Positions 53,814 to 62,489 of a stretch of 64,000 nucleotides of DNA are shown in pieces (the stretch's first letter is position 1; the number at the start of each line of letters is the position of its first letter). Source of the DNA: Bdellovibrionota bacterium (lineage in GTDB: Bacteria; Bdellovibrionota; Bdellovibrionia; Bdellovibrionales; Bdellovibrionaceae). The notes below the pieces were generated by a model. The model had not been told where the DNA came from. It ran no database searches and saw only the letters and a program-made list of their open reading frames with translations. Both the position numbers and the translations under genes were made by a program. The stretch spans positions 1-64,000 of the forward strand of contig CAUJGP010000024.1 in assembly GCA_963170155.1 (NCBI GenBank), in the 5' to 3' direction.

Positions 53814-54581
53814 TTGGACGTAGCGTCACCATCCCTTGAACTCAAGAATGTCGACGTCCACTTCCGTGGTGAGCCTATTCTCTCCGCAATCAACCTACAA
53901 ATCCAACCAGGAGAACGCGTTTCGATTATTGGTCCCAGCGGCCAAGGTAAATCAGTTTTATTGAAAACTCTCGCAGGACTCATTATACCCACCCGTGGAC
54001 ATGTTTTTATTCAAGGCTGCGATTGGCATCATACTCCCAAAGACACCAAGATTCCGCTGTTAAAAAACCTGGGGATGCTTTTTCAAAAAAATGCTCTTTT
54101 TGACTCTCTCTCCTGCGGAGAAAATATTGCTTTTCCGCTCAGGGAAGTGAACCATCTTCCTGAAGAAGATATTCAAAAGCTTGTGGCTTATTTTTTAGAA
54201 GCCGTCGCGATTCCTCATGCAAAAAATCTCTACCCAGATGAAATCAGTGGCGGTATGCAAAAAAGACTGGGCATTGCGCGTGCTCTTGCATTAGACCCTC
54301 AAATCTTATTTTACGATGACCCCACAGCAGGTCTTGATCCCATTACAAGTCGCAAAATCGTGGACCTCATTTGCGAATTGCAAAAAAAGAAAAACTCTAC
54401 TCTTGTCGCGATTACCAATGATATGAACCGAGCATACCAAATGTCAGACCGCATCCTGATGGTCGTAGATCAAGCAGTTCTTGAAGCAGGATCACCTCAG
54501 TCCATTCGATCCAATCAAGATCCGCGCATTCAACAATTTATCAACGGTAAGCTCAGCGGGCCCCTCACGGTGATGGCATGA
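53814..54581 (+). CDS. MlaF-like ABC ATPase A, with degenerate catalytic residues
   Basis: 255 residues from TTG 53814 (GGAGG six bases upstream). Walker A GPSGQGKS (40-47), Q-loop F-Q91, signature ISGGMQKR (144-151) intact, Walker B LFYDD (D168, D169 in place of the usual D-E), H-loop AITND with N202 for the His. So its own catalytic site looks impaired while its signature is normal. It is one half of a lipid-transport (Mla/MCE-type) ABC complex. Stop overlaps the next ATPase gene. Confidence 0.88.
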   Translation: MDVASPSLELKNVDVHFRGEPILSAINLQIQPGERVSIIGPSGQGKSVLLKTLAGLIIPTRGHVFIQGCDWHHTPKDTKIPLLKNLGMLFQKNALFDSLSCGENIAFPLREVNHLPEEDIQKLVAYFLEAVAIPHAKNLYPDEISGGMQKRLGIARALALDPQILFYDDPTAGLDPITSRKIVDLICELQKKKNSTLVAITNDMNRAYQMSDRILMVVDQAVLEAGSPQSIRSNQDPRIQQFINGKLSGPLTVMA

Positions 54582-55321
54582 TTCATTTTAAAAATGTGGT
54601 AAAACGTTTTGGTGATCGCACCATTCTTAAAGGAATTTCTTTTGATCTCGATGAAGGAGAAATTTTATTCATTCTGGGTACCTCTGGCACCGGGAAATCT
54701 GTTTTATTAAAAACTATTGTAGGGCTTTTGAGGTCTGATGAAGGAGAAATTTATATTGACCATCAAGAGGTCACAAAACTTTCAGAAGCCGATTTTGCTC
54801 CCATACGGAAAAAATGTGGCATGGTTTTTCAACATCCAGCTCTTTTCGACTCCATGACTATTTTTGATAATGTTGCTTTTGGTCTAAGAAAACATTTTAA
54901 AATGTCCGAAGCAGAAATTAAGGTCAAAGTTCGCAATGCACTGACCATGGTTCATCTCACAGGCATTGAAAACAAATATCCTTCTGAAATTTCTTATGGG
55001 ATGCAAAAACGTGTGAGTCTCGCAAGAACCGTCGCCATTGTCCCTCGAGTGCTCTTGTTTGATGAACCCACAACAGGCCTTGATCCTGTCACAACAAATG
55101 CTGTTAACATGCTTATTAGAGATCTTTCGCACACCTTAGGAGCAACCTCGATTGTCGTTAGTCATGACATGGCCTGTGCCTTGGCCATTGCCAATAAGAT
55201 CATTGTTTTGGATCAAGGAAATATCGTCGCTCAAGGCACACCTCAAGAAATACTCCAATGCCGAGTCCCTTTGGTCGAAGATTTTCTCATTGAGGTGAAA
55301 AATGACTCCCAACTCCTTTAG
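54578..55321 (+). CDS. MlaF-like ABC ATPase B, with degenerate signature
   Basis: 247 residues. Walker A GTSGTGKS (34-41), Q-loop FQ85, signature ISYGMQKR with Y140 for the first signature Gly, Walker B LLFDEPTTG (D162, E163), H-loop VSHD (H196). The catalytic residues are intact and the signature is unusual, the converse of the first ATPase. It overlaps the first ATPase by four bases and the permease by 20. Suggests an obligate heterodimer for lipid transport; homodimeric MlaF is the E. coli rule. Confidence 0.88.
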   Translation: MIHFKNVVKRFGDRTILKGISFDLDEGEILFILGTSGTGKSVLLKTIVGLLRSDEGEIYIDHQEVTKLSEADFAPIRKKCGMVFQHPALFDSMTIFDNVAFGLRKHFKMSEAEIKVKVRNALTMVHLTGIENKYPSEISYGMQKRVSLARTVAIVPRVLLFDEPTTGLDPVTTNAVNMLIRDLSHTLGATSIVVSHDMACALAIANKIIVLDQGNIVAQGTPQEILQCRVPLVEDFLIEVKNDSQLL

Positions 55322-56099
55322 TCATTACATCCTAAATATTTTTTCTGAAATTGGTTCACTCATTCTCTTTTTAAAAGAAGTCCTTATAACCTCCATCAAG
55401 TATCCTTCCTCACGACAACAGATTTTAGAACAAATTTGGCAGGTCACCATGCAAAGTGTTTCCACAACTTCCATGGCGGGTTTTTTTGTGGGAGCAATTA
55501 TGGCGATTCAATTTGCCATGCAAATGAGTGAATTCGGAGCGATTGGTTATTTAGGGGGTCTCACCACCAGCGGAACCATTCGTGAAGTAGGGCCGCTACT
55601 CATTGCTTTTTTACTCAGTGGAAAGATCGGTGCCTACACCTCTGCAGAATTGGGAACTATGCGTGTGACAGAACAAATCGATGCGATTCGCTGCCTTGGG
55701 GCTAATCCCATCCAAGAGCTTATTGTGCCACGGTTCATTGCCATTGTTATTTCCAGCTTTTTTCTTTTGGGTGCGGGTTTAATCATGTCTGTTTTTGGCG
55801 GAGCACTCATGGGATATCTTTTTGCAGGAGTGAGTTACGAACAATACGTCCGCTACATTCCCTCATTGATCACTCTTCCTTCTATTATCAGCGGAACCTT
55901 CAAAAGCTTTGTTTTTGCTTTTATTCTTGGAAGTATTTGCACTTATCAAGGCTATAAGACCACTGGGGGCGCTAAAGGCGTTGGCCGTTCTGTAGTCAAT
56001 ACCGCTGTCCTCACAATGATGTGCATCGTTGTCGCCGATTGGATTACAAGCACATTAAGCGATCTTATTCTTAAGATGATTACAGAGACTATCCACTAG
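55302..56099 (+). CDS. MlaE-like permease
   Basis: 265 residues with about five membrane helices. GFFVGAIMAIQFAMQMSEFGAIGYLGGLTTSGTIREVGPLLIAFLLSGKIGAYTSAELGTMRVTEQIDAI is the MlaE/YrbE signature with the conserved acidic and Arg residues; LIMSVFGGALMGYLF and GSICTYQGYKTTGGAKGVGRSVVNTAVL follow. It is the inner-membrane permease for phospholipid trafficking with the two ATPases. No MCE (MlaD) gene is seen in the next positions. Shine-Dalgarno GAGG five bases before ATG. Confidence 0.9.
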   Translation: MTPNSFSHYILNIFSEIGSLILFLKEVLITSIKYPSSRQQILEQIWQVTMQSVSTTSMAGFFVGAIMAIQFAMQMSEFGAIGYLGGLTTSGTIREVGPLLIAFLLSGKIGAYTSAELGTMRVTEQIDAIRCLGANPIQELIVPRFIAIVISSFFLLGAGLIMSVFGGALMGYLFAGVSYEQYVRYIPSLITLPSIISGTFKSFVFAFILGSICTYQGYKTTGGAKGVGRSVVNTAVLTMMCIVVADWITSTLSDLILKMITETIH

Positions 56100-56146
56100 A
56101 CTAAATATTTGCTCTTTTCAAGATTCTCGATTAGGAATAAAATTCC

Positions 56147-56941
56147 ATGGTTATTATTCGAATTTTCAGACTTTTTCGTTTAATCACAGTCGTAGCCCTT
56201 TTTTTTATAAAGGCTGTTCTCATTCATATCACAACCGCTGATCCTCACTTACGGAGAAAGCGATTCGAACAAAATGTGACAGACCACAGTGACCTGGCTT
56301 TAAAGGCACTCAATGTCGAACTCAAAGTAACCAATCCTCCAATGCAAGATCAAACTTATTTGATTGTTTCCAATCACCTTGGATACCTTGATATTTTTGC
56401 TATTGCCGCTGCAATCCCCAGCCTTTTTGTAACCTCTGTAGAGATGAAGGAAACCCCATTTTTGGGTTGGCTTACAGAAATGGGTGGCTGTATGTACGTA
56501 GAGCGCCGAAATCGTAATAATATTTTAAGTGAGATTAAAGAAATTGAAGCGGCTCTAAATGACGGCTTTAATGTCGTTTTGTACCCAGAAGGACGATCCA
56601 CAAATGGTGAAAAAGTTTTGCCCTTTAAAAAATCGCTTCTCATGGCTTGTGCTGACAGCAATGCACACGTGATGCCTGCAGTGGTGAATTTCAGATTTGT
56701 AAATGGTGAGCCCGTTCAAAGTAAACATCGAGATTGGCTCTGTTGGTATGATGATATGCCCTTTATAACATCTATCTGGAATGCCACTCAAATCAATCAT
56801 TGCCTAATGACCTTGGACTTTCTTGATGTTGTTCATGTCAACGGAGACTCCAATCACAAAGATATTGCCACTAAGGCCCAGAACCAAATCGAAGCACGAT
56901 TTATTCCGCTCTCCACTGCTGACTTACAAGGTATAAGTTGA
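56147..56941 (+). CDS. 1-acyl-glycerol-3-phosphate acyltransferase (PlsC-like)
   Basis: 264 residues. One N-terminal membrane segment (about 8-25). Motif I SNHLGYLDIFAI (NHxxxxD, about 79-90), motif III YPEGRSTNGEKVLPFKKS (about 148-165) and a VMPAVVNFRF motif IV are as in lysophosphatidate acyltransferases. It makes phosphatidic acid from lysoPA. Its 47-bp gap after the permease gene suggests the same operon, so lipid synthesis and lipid transport are linked here. The end overlaps the convergent Sua5-like gene by 18 bp. Confidence 0.9.
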   Translation: MVIIRIFRLFRLITVVALFFIKAVLIHITTADPHLRRKRFEQNVTDHSDLALKALNVELKVTNPPMQDQTYLIVSNHLGYLDIFAIAAAIPSLFVTSVEMKETPFLGWLTEMGGCMYVERRNRNNILSEIKEIEAALNDGFNVVLYPEGRSTNGEKVLPFKKSLLMACADSNAHVMPAVVNFRFVNGEPVQSKHRDWLCWYDDMPFITSIWNATQINHCLMTLDFLDVVHVNGDSNHKDIATKAQNQIEARFIPLSTADLQGIS

Positions 56942-57901
56942 AGCCCGTTGCAAACGATCTAAAATAGCATTCCAAAAATCGCCTCTATGCTTCTCTTCTT
57001 TCACAAAAATCAATAAATCATGAGATTTCTCACTCATAATTCGCAAGTGACCATAGAGTTCTCGTGCGGCTTGTTCTGGTTCCGAACTTAAATGCAAGAC
57101 TCCAGGATTTATAAACTGTGTCTTCAAGCGATCATTGATTAATCCCATTTCTCCTCTCATTGTTTGCCACAAGACGCTCTCAATCGTTAAAAGCGGAATT
57201 GGCGGCATATAATGATGTTTGACTTGTCCCGGCGACTCAATAGCAGAGTCTTTATCCTGAGATCGAACAAATTCAATTTTTTTACTTTGTTTTTGCAATG
57301 CTTTTTGAAGTTCTGATTCACCAATGGCTCCAAAGCGAAGAAACTGAATATGAAGAGTGCTCTCTGTTTCGTTTATTTTTATAATTGTAGATTCGATGCC
57401 AACCTCACAAGGTCCTCCATCCACAACTAGAACATTGTCACCAAACTCTTGCCTGACATGTCTTGCTTCCGAAGGACTTGTTTTACCAAACTGATTTGCA
57501 CTCGGTGCCGCTACAGGCTCCCCTAAATCCTTAAGCATTTTCAAGGTCATGGAATGTCTAGGAATTCGAATGGCCACCGTATCAAGACCAGACGTGATTA
57601 AATCGCTTACTTTTTTTGATTTAGGTAGAACAAGGGTCAATGGTCCCGGCCAAAAAGCCTCTGCCAATATCTGCGCGCTATGAGGCCAAAATGTCGTTAG
57701 AGTTTTAGCTCCATCGATAGAATCCGTATGCACAATGAGAGGATCAAAAAAAGGTCTGTTTTTCATGGTAAAAATAGAGCGCAAAGCCCTCTCGCTAGAA
57801 ATCTTAGCGGCTAATCCATAAACTGTTTCTGTTGGGATCGCCACCAAGCCTTCACTTCGAAGAATCTCAACGGCTCTTTGTAATTCAGTTATTTGACTCA
57901 T
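56924..57901 (-). CDS. threonylcarbamoyl-AMP synthase, Sua5-type
   Basis: 325 residues. VAIPTETVYGLAA, FTMKNRPFFDPLIVH, AFWPGPLTLVLP, VAIRIPRH and APSANQFGKTSPSEA are YrdC/Sua5 signatures; the C-terminal about 120 residues form the Sua5 domain. The enzyme makes the threonylcarbamoyl-AMP used for t6A in tRNAs. GAGG precedes ATG at seven bases. It overlaps the end of the PlsC-like gene on the opposite strand. Confidence 0.93.
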   Translation of the reverse strand: MSQITELQRAVEILRSEGLVAIPTETVYGLAAKISSERALRSIFTMKNRPFFDPLIVHTDSIDGAKTLTTFWPHSAQILAEAFWPGPLTLVLPKSKKVSDLITSGLDTVAIRIPRHSMTLKMLKDLGEPVAAPSANQFGKTSPSEARHVRQEFGDNVLVVDGGPCEVGIESTIIKINETESTLHIQFLRFGAIGESELQKALQKQSKKIEFVRSQDKDSAIESPGQVKHHYMPPIPLLTIESVLWQTMRGEMGLINDRLKTQFINPGVLHLSSEPEQAARELYGHLRIMSEKSHDLLIFVKEEKHRGDFWNAILDRLQRASTYTL

Positions 57902-57972
57902 CCATTATCCTCTATAACTTGCCGATGGGGTAAGATTAAAAATTGAGTTTTTTAACCTCCTCAAATCTTACT

Positions 57973-58974
57973 TCAAGGTACGAAAAGTACGTCTCCATTC
58001 AATTTGAGTGTTGAACGCTCCATCCTTTTCAAGCTTGGCAACAATGGAAAGAACTTTGCGATAGCGACTCCCCTATTTATATCAAGACGAGTGGTTATGC
58101 CTTTTTCTTTTAAGTAATCCAACAAATCCTTGGGATTATCTGTAATAATTCCATCAACGCCTTTTTGAATGAGGCTTTGCCAATCTTTTCGAGTGTTCGC
58201 TGTCCAAGGGATCACTCGAACTCCTATTTGATGAAGATGAATAATATCTTGAGCCGTAATCCATTTGAAGTTTGGAGACAAAATCTGAGCTTTATATTCC
58301 TTCATCAAATCAACTAAGTTTACGGATGGCGAAGGACGGTCTGCAAGCAACAGAGAAAGAGATAAATTCGAATCGGCGTCCCGAGCAGCCTTTAAGCAAC
58401 GAAAATCAAAAGACTGTAAAGTGACTCTTTTCAAGAGCCCGTGCTTCTTCACTTCCTCCAAAATTAATTTCACGAATTCTGCTGGTTCGGGCGAAAATTC
58501 AGGACGACGTGGATCACTCTTAGCTTCAATATTAAAAAGAACTTTTTCAGCTGATGCATGCTTGGATTTTTTAACCCAATCAAAAACCTCTTCCAAAGTG
58601 GGAATGGACGTTTTAGGTTGAGCAACTTGGTCTGGAAAACGCGGATTTACCAAAGTACCACAGTCATAAGACTTTAACTCCTTCAACGTCAAAGAACGAA
58701 TAGGAATGGATTTTTTAATTTTTTTTCCATCCGCAGTTAAGCAAATAGACGAATTTAAGGTTTGATCGTGATAAACAACAACTTTTCCATCTTTGGTTAC
58801 CAACGTATCCAACTCTAAAGTGTTTACTCCCACTTGGAGAGCGTATTCAAACGCGGGGATCGTGTTTTCTGGCCGTACCCAACGAGCTCCCCTATGGCCT
58901 TGAACCTCTAAAGCATAAACTGAAGAGAGTGAGAAAAAACCAAGCATACTAAAAAGAATAAAAACTTTCTTCAT
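57973..58974 (-). CDS. exported glycerophosphodiester phosphodiesterase
   Basis: 333 residues with signal peptide MKKVFILFSMLGFFSLSSVYA. QGHRGARWVRPENTIPAFEYAL (catalytic His and NT), LELDTLVTKDGKVVVYHDQTL (metal ligands E, D, H) and IPWTANTRKDWQSLIQKGVDGIITDNPKDLL mark the GDPD TIM-barrel family. It hydrolyses glycerophosphodiesters in the periplasm, perhaps recovering glycerol-3-phosphate from phospholipids. AAGGAA precedes ATG. Confidence 0.93.
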   Translation of the reverse strand: MKKVFILFSMLGFFSLSSVYALEVQGHRGARWVRPENTIPAFEYALQVGVNTLELDTLVTKDGKVVVYHDQTLNSSICLTADGKKIKKSIPIRSLTLKELKSYDCGTLVNPRFPDQVAQPKTSIPTLEEVFDWVKKSKHASAEKVLFNIEAKSDPRRPEFSPEPAEFVKLILEEVKKHGLLKRVTLQSFDFRCLKAARDADSNLSLSLLLADRPSPSVNLVDLMKEYKAQILSPNFKWITAQDIIHLHQIGVRVIPWTANTRKDWQSLIQKGVDGIITDNPKDLLDYLKEKGITTRLDINRGVAIAKFFPLLPSLKRMERSTLKLNGDVLFVP

Positions 58975-59038
58975 ATTTTTGTTCCTTGCTCTTAAAGCTC
59001 GTCATTAAATTAAAAAATATTGGAAGAATACTACTCAT

Positions 59039-60670
59039 TTAAGCAACAGATCCTGTCGCTTTACTTTCTTTAGAAGAAATGTATCTCTCCAAAATCCATT
59101 TGCGGATGTATTTTAGATATTTATCTGTAATTCCAAAAAATACAAAGTGATTAATAAAATAATCATTTTTTTTCTCATAATAAAAACAAGCAGCCAGAAG
59201 TTCGAGTTTTTCTTCTCCTTCTCTGGATGGCAAACAAAAACGGCGAAAGGAATGAAACGAAATAGAGCGGTAATACTTCATGGTTAAAACAGCTTCTGAA
59301 ATAGAAGTAATGGCAATAGGATTGGCCACTCGAATAATTTCGTTTGTACTCATACTCAAGATATCCGTCGTTTCTAATCGAGGCTGAATATCAGGAAATA
59401 GTGTTATCAACCGTTTGTTCAAGTGAGGTCGATCAGAAGGAGTGTAAATAATATCTGTCACTATTTCTGACCAAGCTCTTAATTTTTCCTCTGGTATTTC
59501 ATGATGACTGGTCAAGATCAGTTTGGGTCGTGCCGTGACTTCTAAAGAAAACTGTTTGCGATTAAAATCTTCAATTTGCGCTAAAACCTTAGCCCACATT
59601 GCAAGGCCATTTCCTCCAGCGAGTGCGTCAGCGCTTGTTACCAAACCATGAACTGGTTTAAGAGCTAAGGGACTCATGTCATTTCTTCCCATGGCTTCAA
59701 GAAAAAGAGAGAGATTGCGGTGAATGGCCACAGACACATTGGATAAATTTTGTTCTATGGCATCTTTTAACTCCAAGCTGGGGTCAGAACCTGGTTTTAA
59801 AAAAATCATAAAATGAGTCGTTAAGTTGGCGTCCAAGAGATCTTTTTTAATGGCGCGCGGATAAGTTTTTTTGGAAAGTCCTTCGGAGCGGCCATCTCCA
59901 TGTTGGATGGTAAAAAAAGTCTGTCGCAATTCCCTCACCTGATGATTCGTAATCCCAAAGTAACGAAATTCTGCTTGAAACTCATCCGGAAGACGAGGAT
60001 GAGGACGACATGATATACAACGAGCCAAAACACTGATCTTTCCTTTTGCTTCAAAATAATGGCTATAATATTTTGAAACATCGTTCACTTTTAACTCTCG
60101 ATTGCTGCGAGTGATGAAACCCAACTCTGTAAATGACTCAAGCTGCACTTCTTTCAACATTTCCGCGGTGGATTCCATTTTTTGCGTATATACGACAGAA
60201 TCATTCATTGGTTTTTGATGGGCCAAGGCTATTTTCAATTGCTGTTTTAAAATAGGGATATCAAAAGGTTTAAATACAATATTAGTGATGATACGACTTT
60301 CAATTTGCTTTAAATCCATATGAGGCGTCTCAAAAGCAGTTAAAAGAATGGCTAATTCGTCTTCGCTCTTAAGCAAGCCTCTACGCACCATTAATTTTCT
60401 CAATTTTTCAATGAGCGTAAAGTAATTAGGACCGAGAAATTGTATGTCTCCCATGAGAAGTTTTAATTTCAAGCCTTCTACATTAATTTTATTTATTGTC
60501 CCAGAAGAAGAATCTGAATTTTTTTTATTGAGAATACCTGTAAACCACTGGTAAAAACCCTCTAAATCACCAAAAGACAACACTTCCAGTTGAGGATCTA
60601 CCTCCTTAAGGGTTTTTTCCATTAATTTTAAAGTTTGAGCGTCTTGCTCAATAAGACATGCTGTACTCAT
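59039..60670 (-). CDS. receiver-like domain protein, unknown output
   Basis: About 543 residues from ATG 60670. N-terminal part has a receiver-like alternation (STACLIEQDAQTLKLMEKTLKEV; KLKLLMGDIQFLGPNYFTLIEKLRKL; LAILLTAFETP; NIVFKPFDIPILKQQL, with Lys-Pro of the receiver fold). The phospho-acceptor Asp is perhaps in MGD. The C-terminal two-thirds (about 155-543) contain a PilZ-like or unknown domain without recognisable catalysis, and a receiver-like second half near KLILTSHHE...IIYTPSD. It may be a tandem-receiver regulator. Confidence 0.5.
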   Translation of the reverse strand: MSTACLIEQDAQTLKLMEKTLKEVDPQLEVLSFGDLEGFYQWFTGILNKKNSDSSSGTINKINVEGLKLKLLMGDIQFLGPNYFTLIEKLRKLMVRRGLLKSEDELAILLTAFETPHMDLKQIESRIITNIVFKPFDIPILKQQLKIALAHQKPMNDSVVYTQKMESTAEMLKEVQLESFTELGFITRSNRELKVNDVSKYYSHYFEAKGKISVLARCISCRPHPRLPDEFQAEFRYFGITNHQVRELRQTFFTIQHGDGRSEGLSKKTYPRAIKKDLLDANLTTHFMIFLKPGSDPSLELKDAIEQNLSNVSVAIHRNLSLFLEAMGRNDMSPLALKPVHGLVTSADALAGGNGLAMWAKVLAQIEDFNRKQFSLEVTARPKLILTSHHEIPEEKLRAWSEIVTDIIYTPSDRPHLNKRLITLFPDIQPRLETTDILSMSTNEIIRVANPIAITSISEAVLTMKYYRSISFHSFRRFCLPSREGEEKLELLAACFYYEKKNDYFINHFVFFGITDKYLKYIRKWILERYISSKESKATGSVA

Positions 60671-60717
60671 CACATTAATTGTAACATGGATCCTAATCCA
60701 AGAGTCACGAAAAAGAA

Positions 60718-60740
60718 AAGGGCCGAGTTCCTCGGCCCTT
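60718..60740. terminator. intrinsic terminator
   Basis: AAGGGCCGAG (60718-60727) pairs with CTCGGCCCTT (60731-60740), loop TTC. On minus it is followed by TTCTTTT, serving the RRM gene (stop 60770). On plus the run is poorer. Confidence 0.9.
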
Positions 60741-60769
60741 TGTCTTAAATTGAGATTAAAACTCCAATT

Positions 60770-61132
60770 TTATTCATCGCCAAATCGACGTGGAGGTCGA
60801 TTTCCATGAGGGCGTCCACCGCCTCCACCGCGTGGTCCACCACCATTACGGCCTCTGAATCCACCGCCACCTCCTGTGCGAGGGCCAGGATCACGAGCCT
60901 CAGAAACACTGACATCTCTACCGCCAAGTTGGGTGCCATTCATTGAACCCATTGCGTTTTGAGCTTCCTCATCTGTGGCCATTTCAACAAAACCGAAGCC
61001 TTTGCTTCTTCCAGAATCTCTGTCCATAATAACTTTGGCCGACATAACTTGGCCATAGCTCGAGAACGCCTGGTGCAATTGTTGATCATCTATCGAAAAA
61101 GGCAAATTGCCTACATATAACTTCTTACCCAC
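60770..61132 (-). CDS. RNA-binding protein, RRM domain with Gly/Arg-rich tail
   Basis: About 120 residues from GTG 61132, chosen for AAGGAGG about six bases upstream (a TTG frame to 61207 is unlikely). KKLYVGNLPFSIDDQQL (RNP2) and SKGFGFVEM (RNP1) define an RRM; residues about 82-120 are Gly/Arg-rich. Similar to cyanobacterial and proteobacterial cold-induced Rbp proteins that bind RNA. It is 78 bp after the yajQ stop, same strand. Confidence 0.9.
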   Translation of the reverse strand: MGKKLYVGNLPFSIDDQQLHQAFSSYGQVMSAKVIMDRDSGRSKGFGFVEMATDEEAQNAMGSMNGTQLGGRDVSVSEARDPGPRTGGGGGFRGRNGGGPRGGGGGRPHGNRPPRRFGDE

Positions 61133-61210
61133 TTGGGCCTCCTTATAAACCTCCTCAGAAAACCTGAGGCTAAGTTTTATTTTATAAATGATTAGCAACA
61201 AATGCAAACA

Positions 61211-61696
61211 TCATGATCGCATATTATTGAATTGAAGCGGAATTCCGAAATCCTTGGAACGTAGTAAATTCATAACTTCTTGAAGAGTATCAATACTTTT
61301 GGATGTGATCCTCACTTTGTCATCAATCACTTGTGGTTGAATCTTCAATTTCAAATCTTTTAGATACGTGGTAATATCCTTTGCGTTTTCCTTGCTGATC
61401 CCCTGATTCAAAGTGATTTTCTGCTTCAGCATTCGCCCACCGGCTTCTTCTATCTTGCCATAGTTGAGTGCGCGAATATCAATCCCTCTTCGATGAAACT
61501 TAGTTTGAAGAATGTCTTTCATCGTATTAATTTTATAATCATCTTCAGCATTTAGGGTGATTTCTTTTTTATCCCAGAGCAATTGGCACTGGCTTCCCTT
61601 AAAATCATAACGCCCTTCAATCTCTTTAAGGGTCTGATTAACGGCATTATCGGCTTCTTGAGTGTTGATTTCTGAAACAATATCAAATGATGGCAT
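61211..61696 (-). CDS. yajQ: YajQ-family nucleotide-binding protein
   Basis: 161 residues. PSFDIVSEINTQEADNAVNQTLKEIEGRYDFKGS and KFHRRGIDIRALNYGKIEEAGGRMLKQKITLNQGISKENAKDITTYLKDLKLKIQPQV are the UPF0234 signatures. Such proteins bind nucleotides, and in Xanthomonas a homologue binds cyclic-di-GMP. Length is standard. The role here is not established. Confidence 0.95.
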   Translation of the reverse strand: MPSFDIVSEINTQEADNAVNQTLKEIEGRYDFKGSQCQLLWDKKEITLNAEDDYKINTMKDILQTKFHRRGIDIRALNYGKIEEAGGRMLKQKITLNQGISKENAKDITTYLKDLKLKIQPQVIDDKVRITSKSIDTLQEVMNLLRSKDFGIPLQFNNMRS

Positions 61697-61805
61697 AAAT
61701 ATTTCTTATATCCTGCTAAAAAACATTAGAATGACCTCAGGTCTTGCAAATTCGTCGGCAAATTAACTACAATAATAGAAGTAATGTCAACGAGTAGACG
61801 GAGGC

Positions 61806-62357
61806 ATGGTCAAAGAAAATTTCAAAACGAACCAAAATAGATCCGCCTTACTTTTAAACGCTTCCTACGAAGCGATGAAAGTCATTAGTTGGCAAAAAGC
61901 CATCGTCCTTTGGCTTTCCGATAAAGTGGATGTCATCGAGTTTCATAATATCTACATCCACTCCGCCAAAGCCCGATTCCCAATACCAAGCGTTATCAAA
62001 TTACGAACCTATATTTCTTCCGTGGCTTTTCGACGTGTCCGTTTTTCCAAGCAAAACGTTTATCTCCGCGATGGATATATTTGCCAGTACTGCGCAAAGC
62101 GATGCTCCAATAAAGAATTAACCATCGATCATGTGATTCCTATTTCAAAACAAGGCCCTGAAAATTGGAATAATGTGGTTACAGCTTGCCGTCACTGCAA
62201 TCAAAGAAAAGGAAATCGAACCCCTGCCACTGCAGGAATGCCTCTTCTTAAAGAACCAGAAGCCCCACACTGGATTACCCTTGTAGAACTGGAGTTACAA
62301 AACGATATGACAGTACCTCTGCTGTGGCAAAATTACTTGAACCATAAAGCTGGTTAA
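61806..62357 (+). CDS. HNH endonuclease-like protein
   Basis: 183 residues. YICQYCAKRC (zinc knuckle), KELTIDHVIPISKQG, NWNNVVTACRHCNQRKGNRTP (HNH core with His and Asn, second zinc pair) fit the HNH_5-type nuclease common in bacteria. The N-terminus (residues 1-80) is not recognised. There is no clear partner. ATG 61806 has GGAGG only one base upstream, an unusually short spacing. Divergent from yajQ. Confidence 0.85.
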   Translation: MVKENFKTNQNRSALLLNASYEAMKVISWQKAIVLWLSDKVDVIEFHNIYIHSAKARFPIPSVIKLRTYISSVAFRRVRFSKQNVYLRDGYICQYCAKRCSNKELTIDHVIPISKQGPENWNNVVTACRHCNQRKGNRTPATAGMPLLKEPEAPHWITLVELELQNDMTVPLLWQNYLNHKAG

Positions 62358-62489
62358 TGAATCAATTTTCTGATCCTGGATAGAAAAAGAACGCTTGAAC
62401 AAAATCAATGCACTCAGCCAAAAGGCACCCTCACTCGAATAAATAGAAATAAGTTAGACAGAACAGAACGAGAAGGTTAGTCTAATCTC

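Noticed and set aside
60745-60939. ORF inside the Gly-rich tail of the RRM gene
   Set aside because: Shadow frame of the RRM coding sequence with low-complexity composition.
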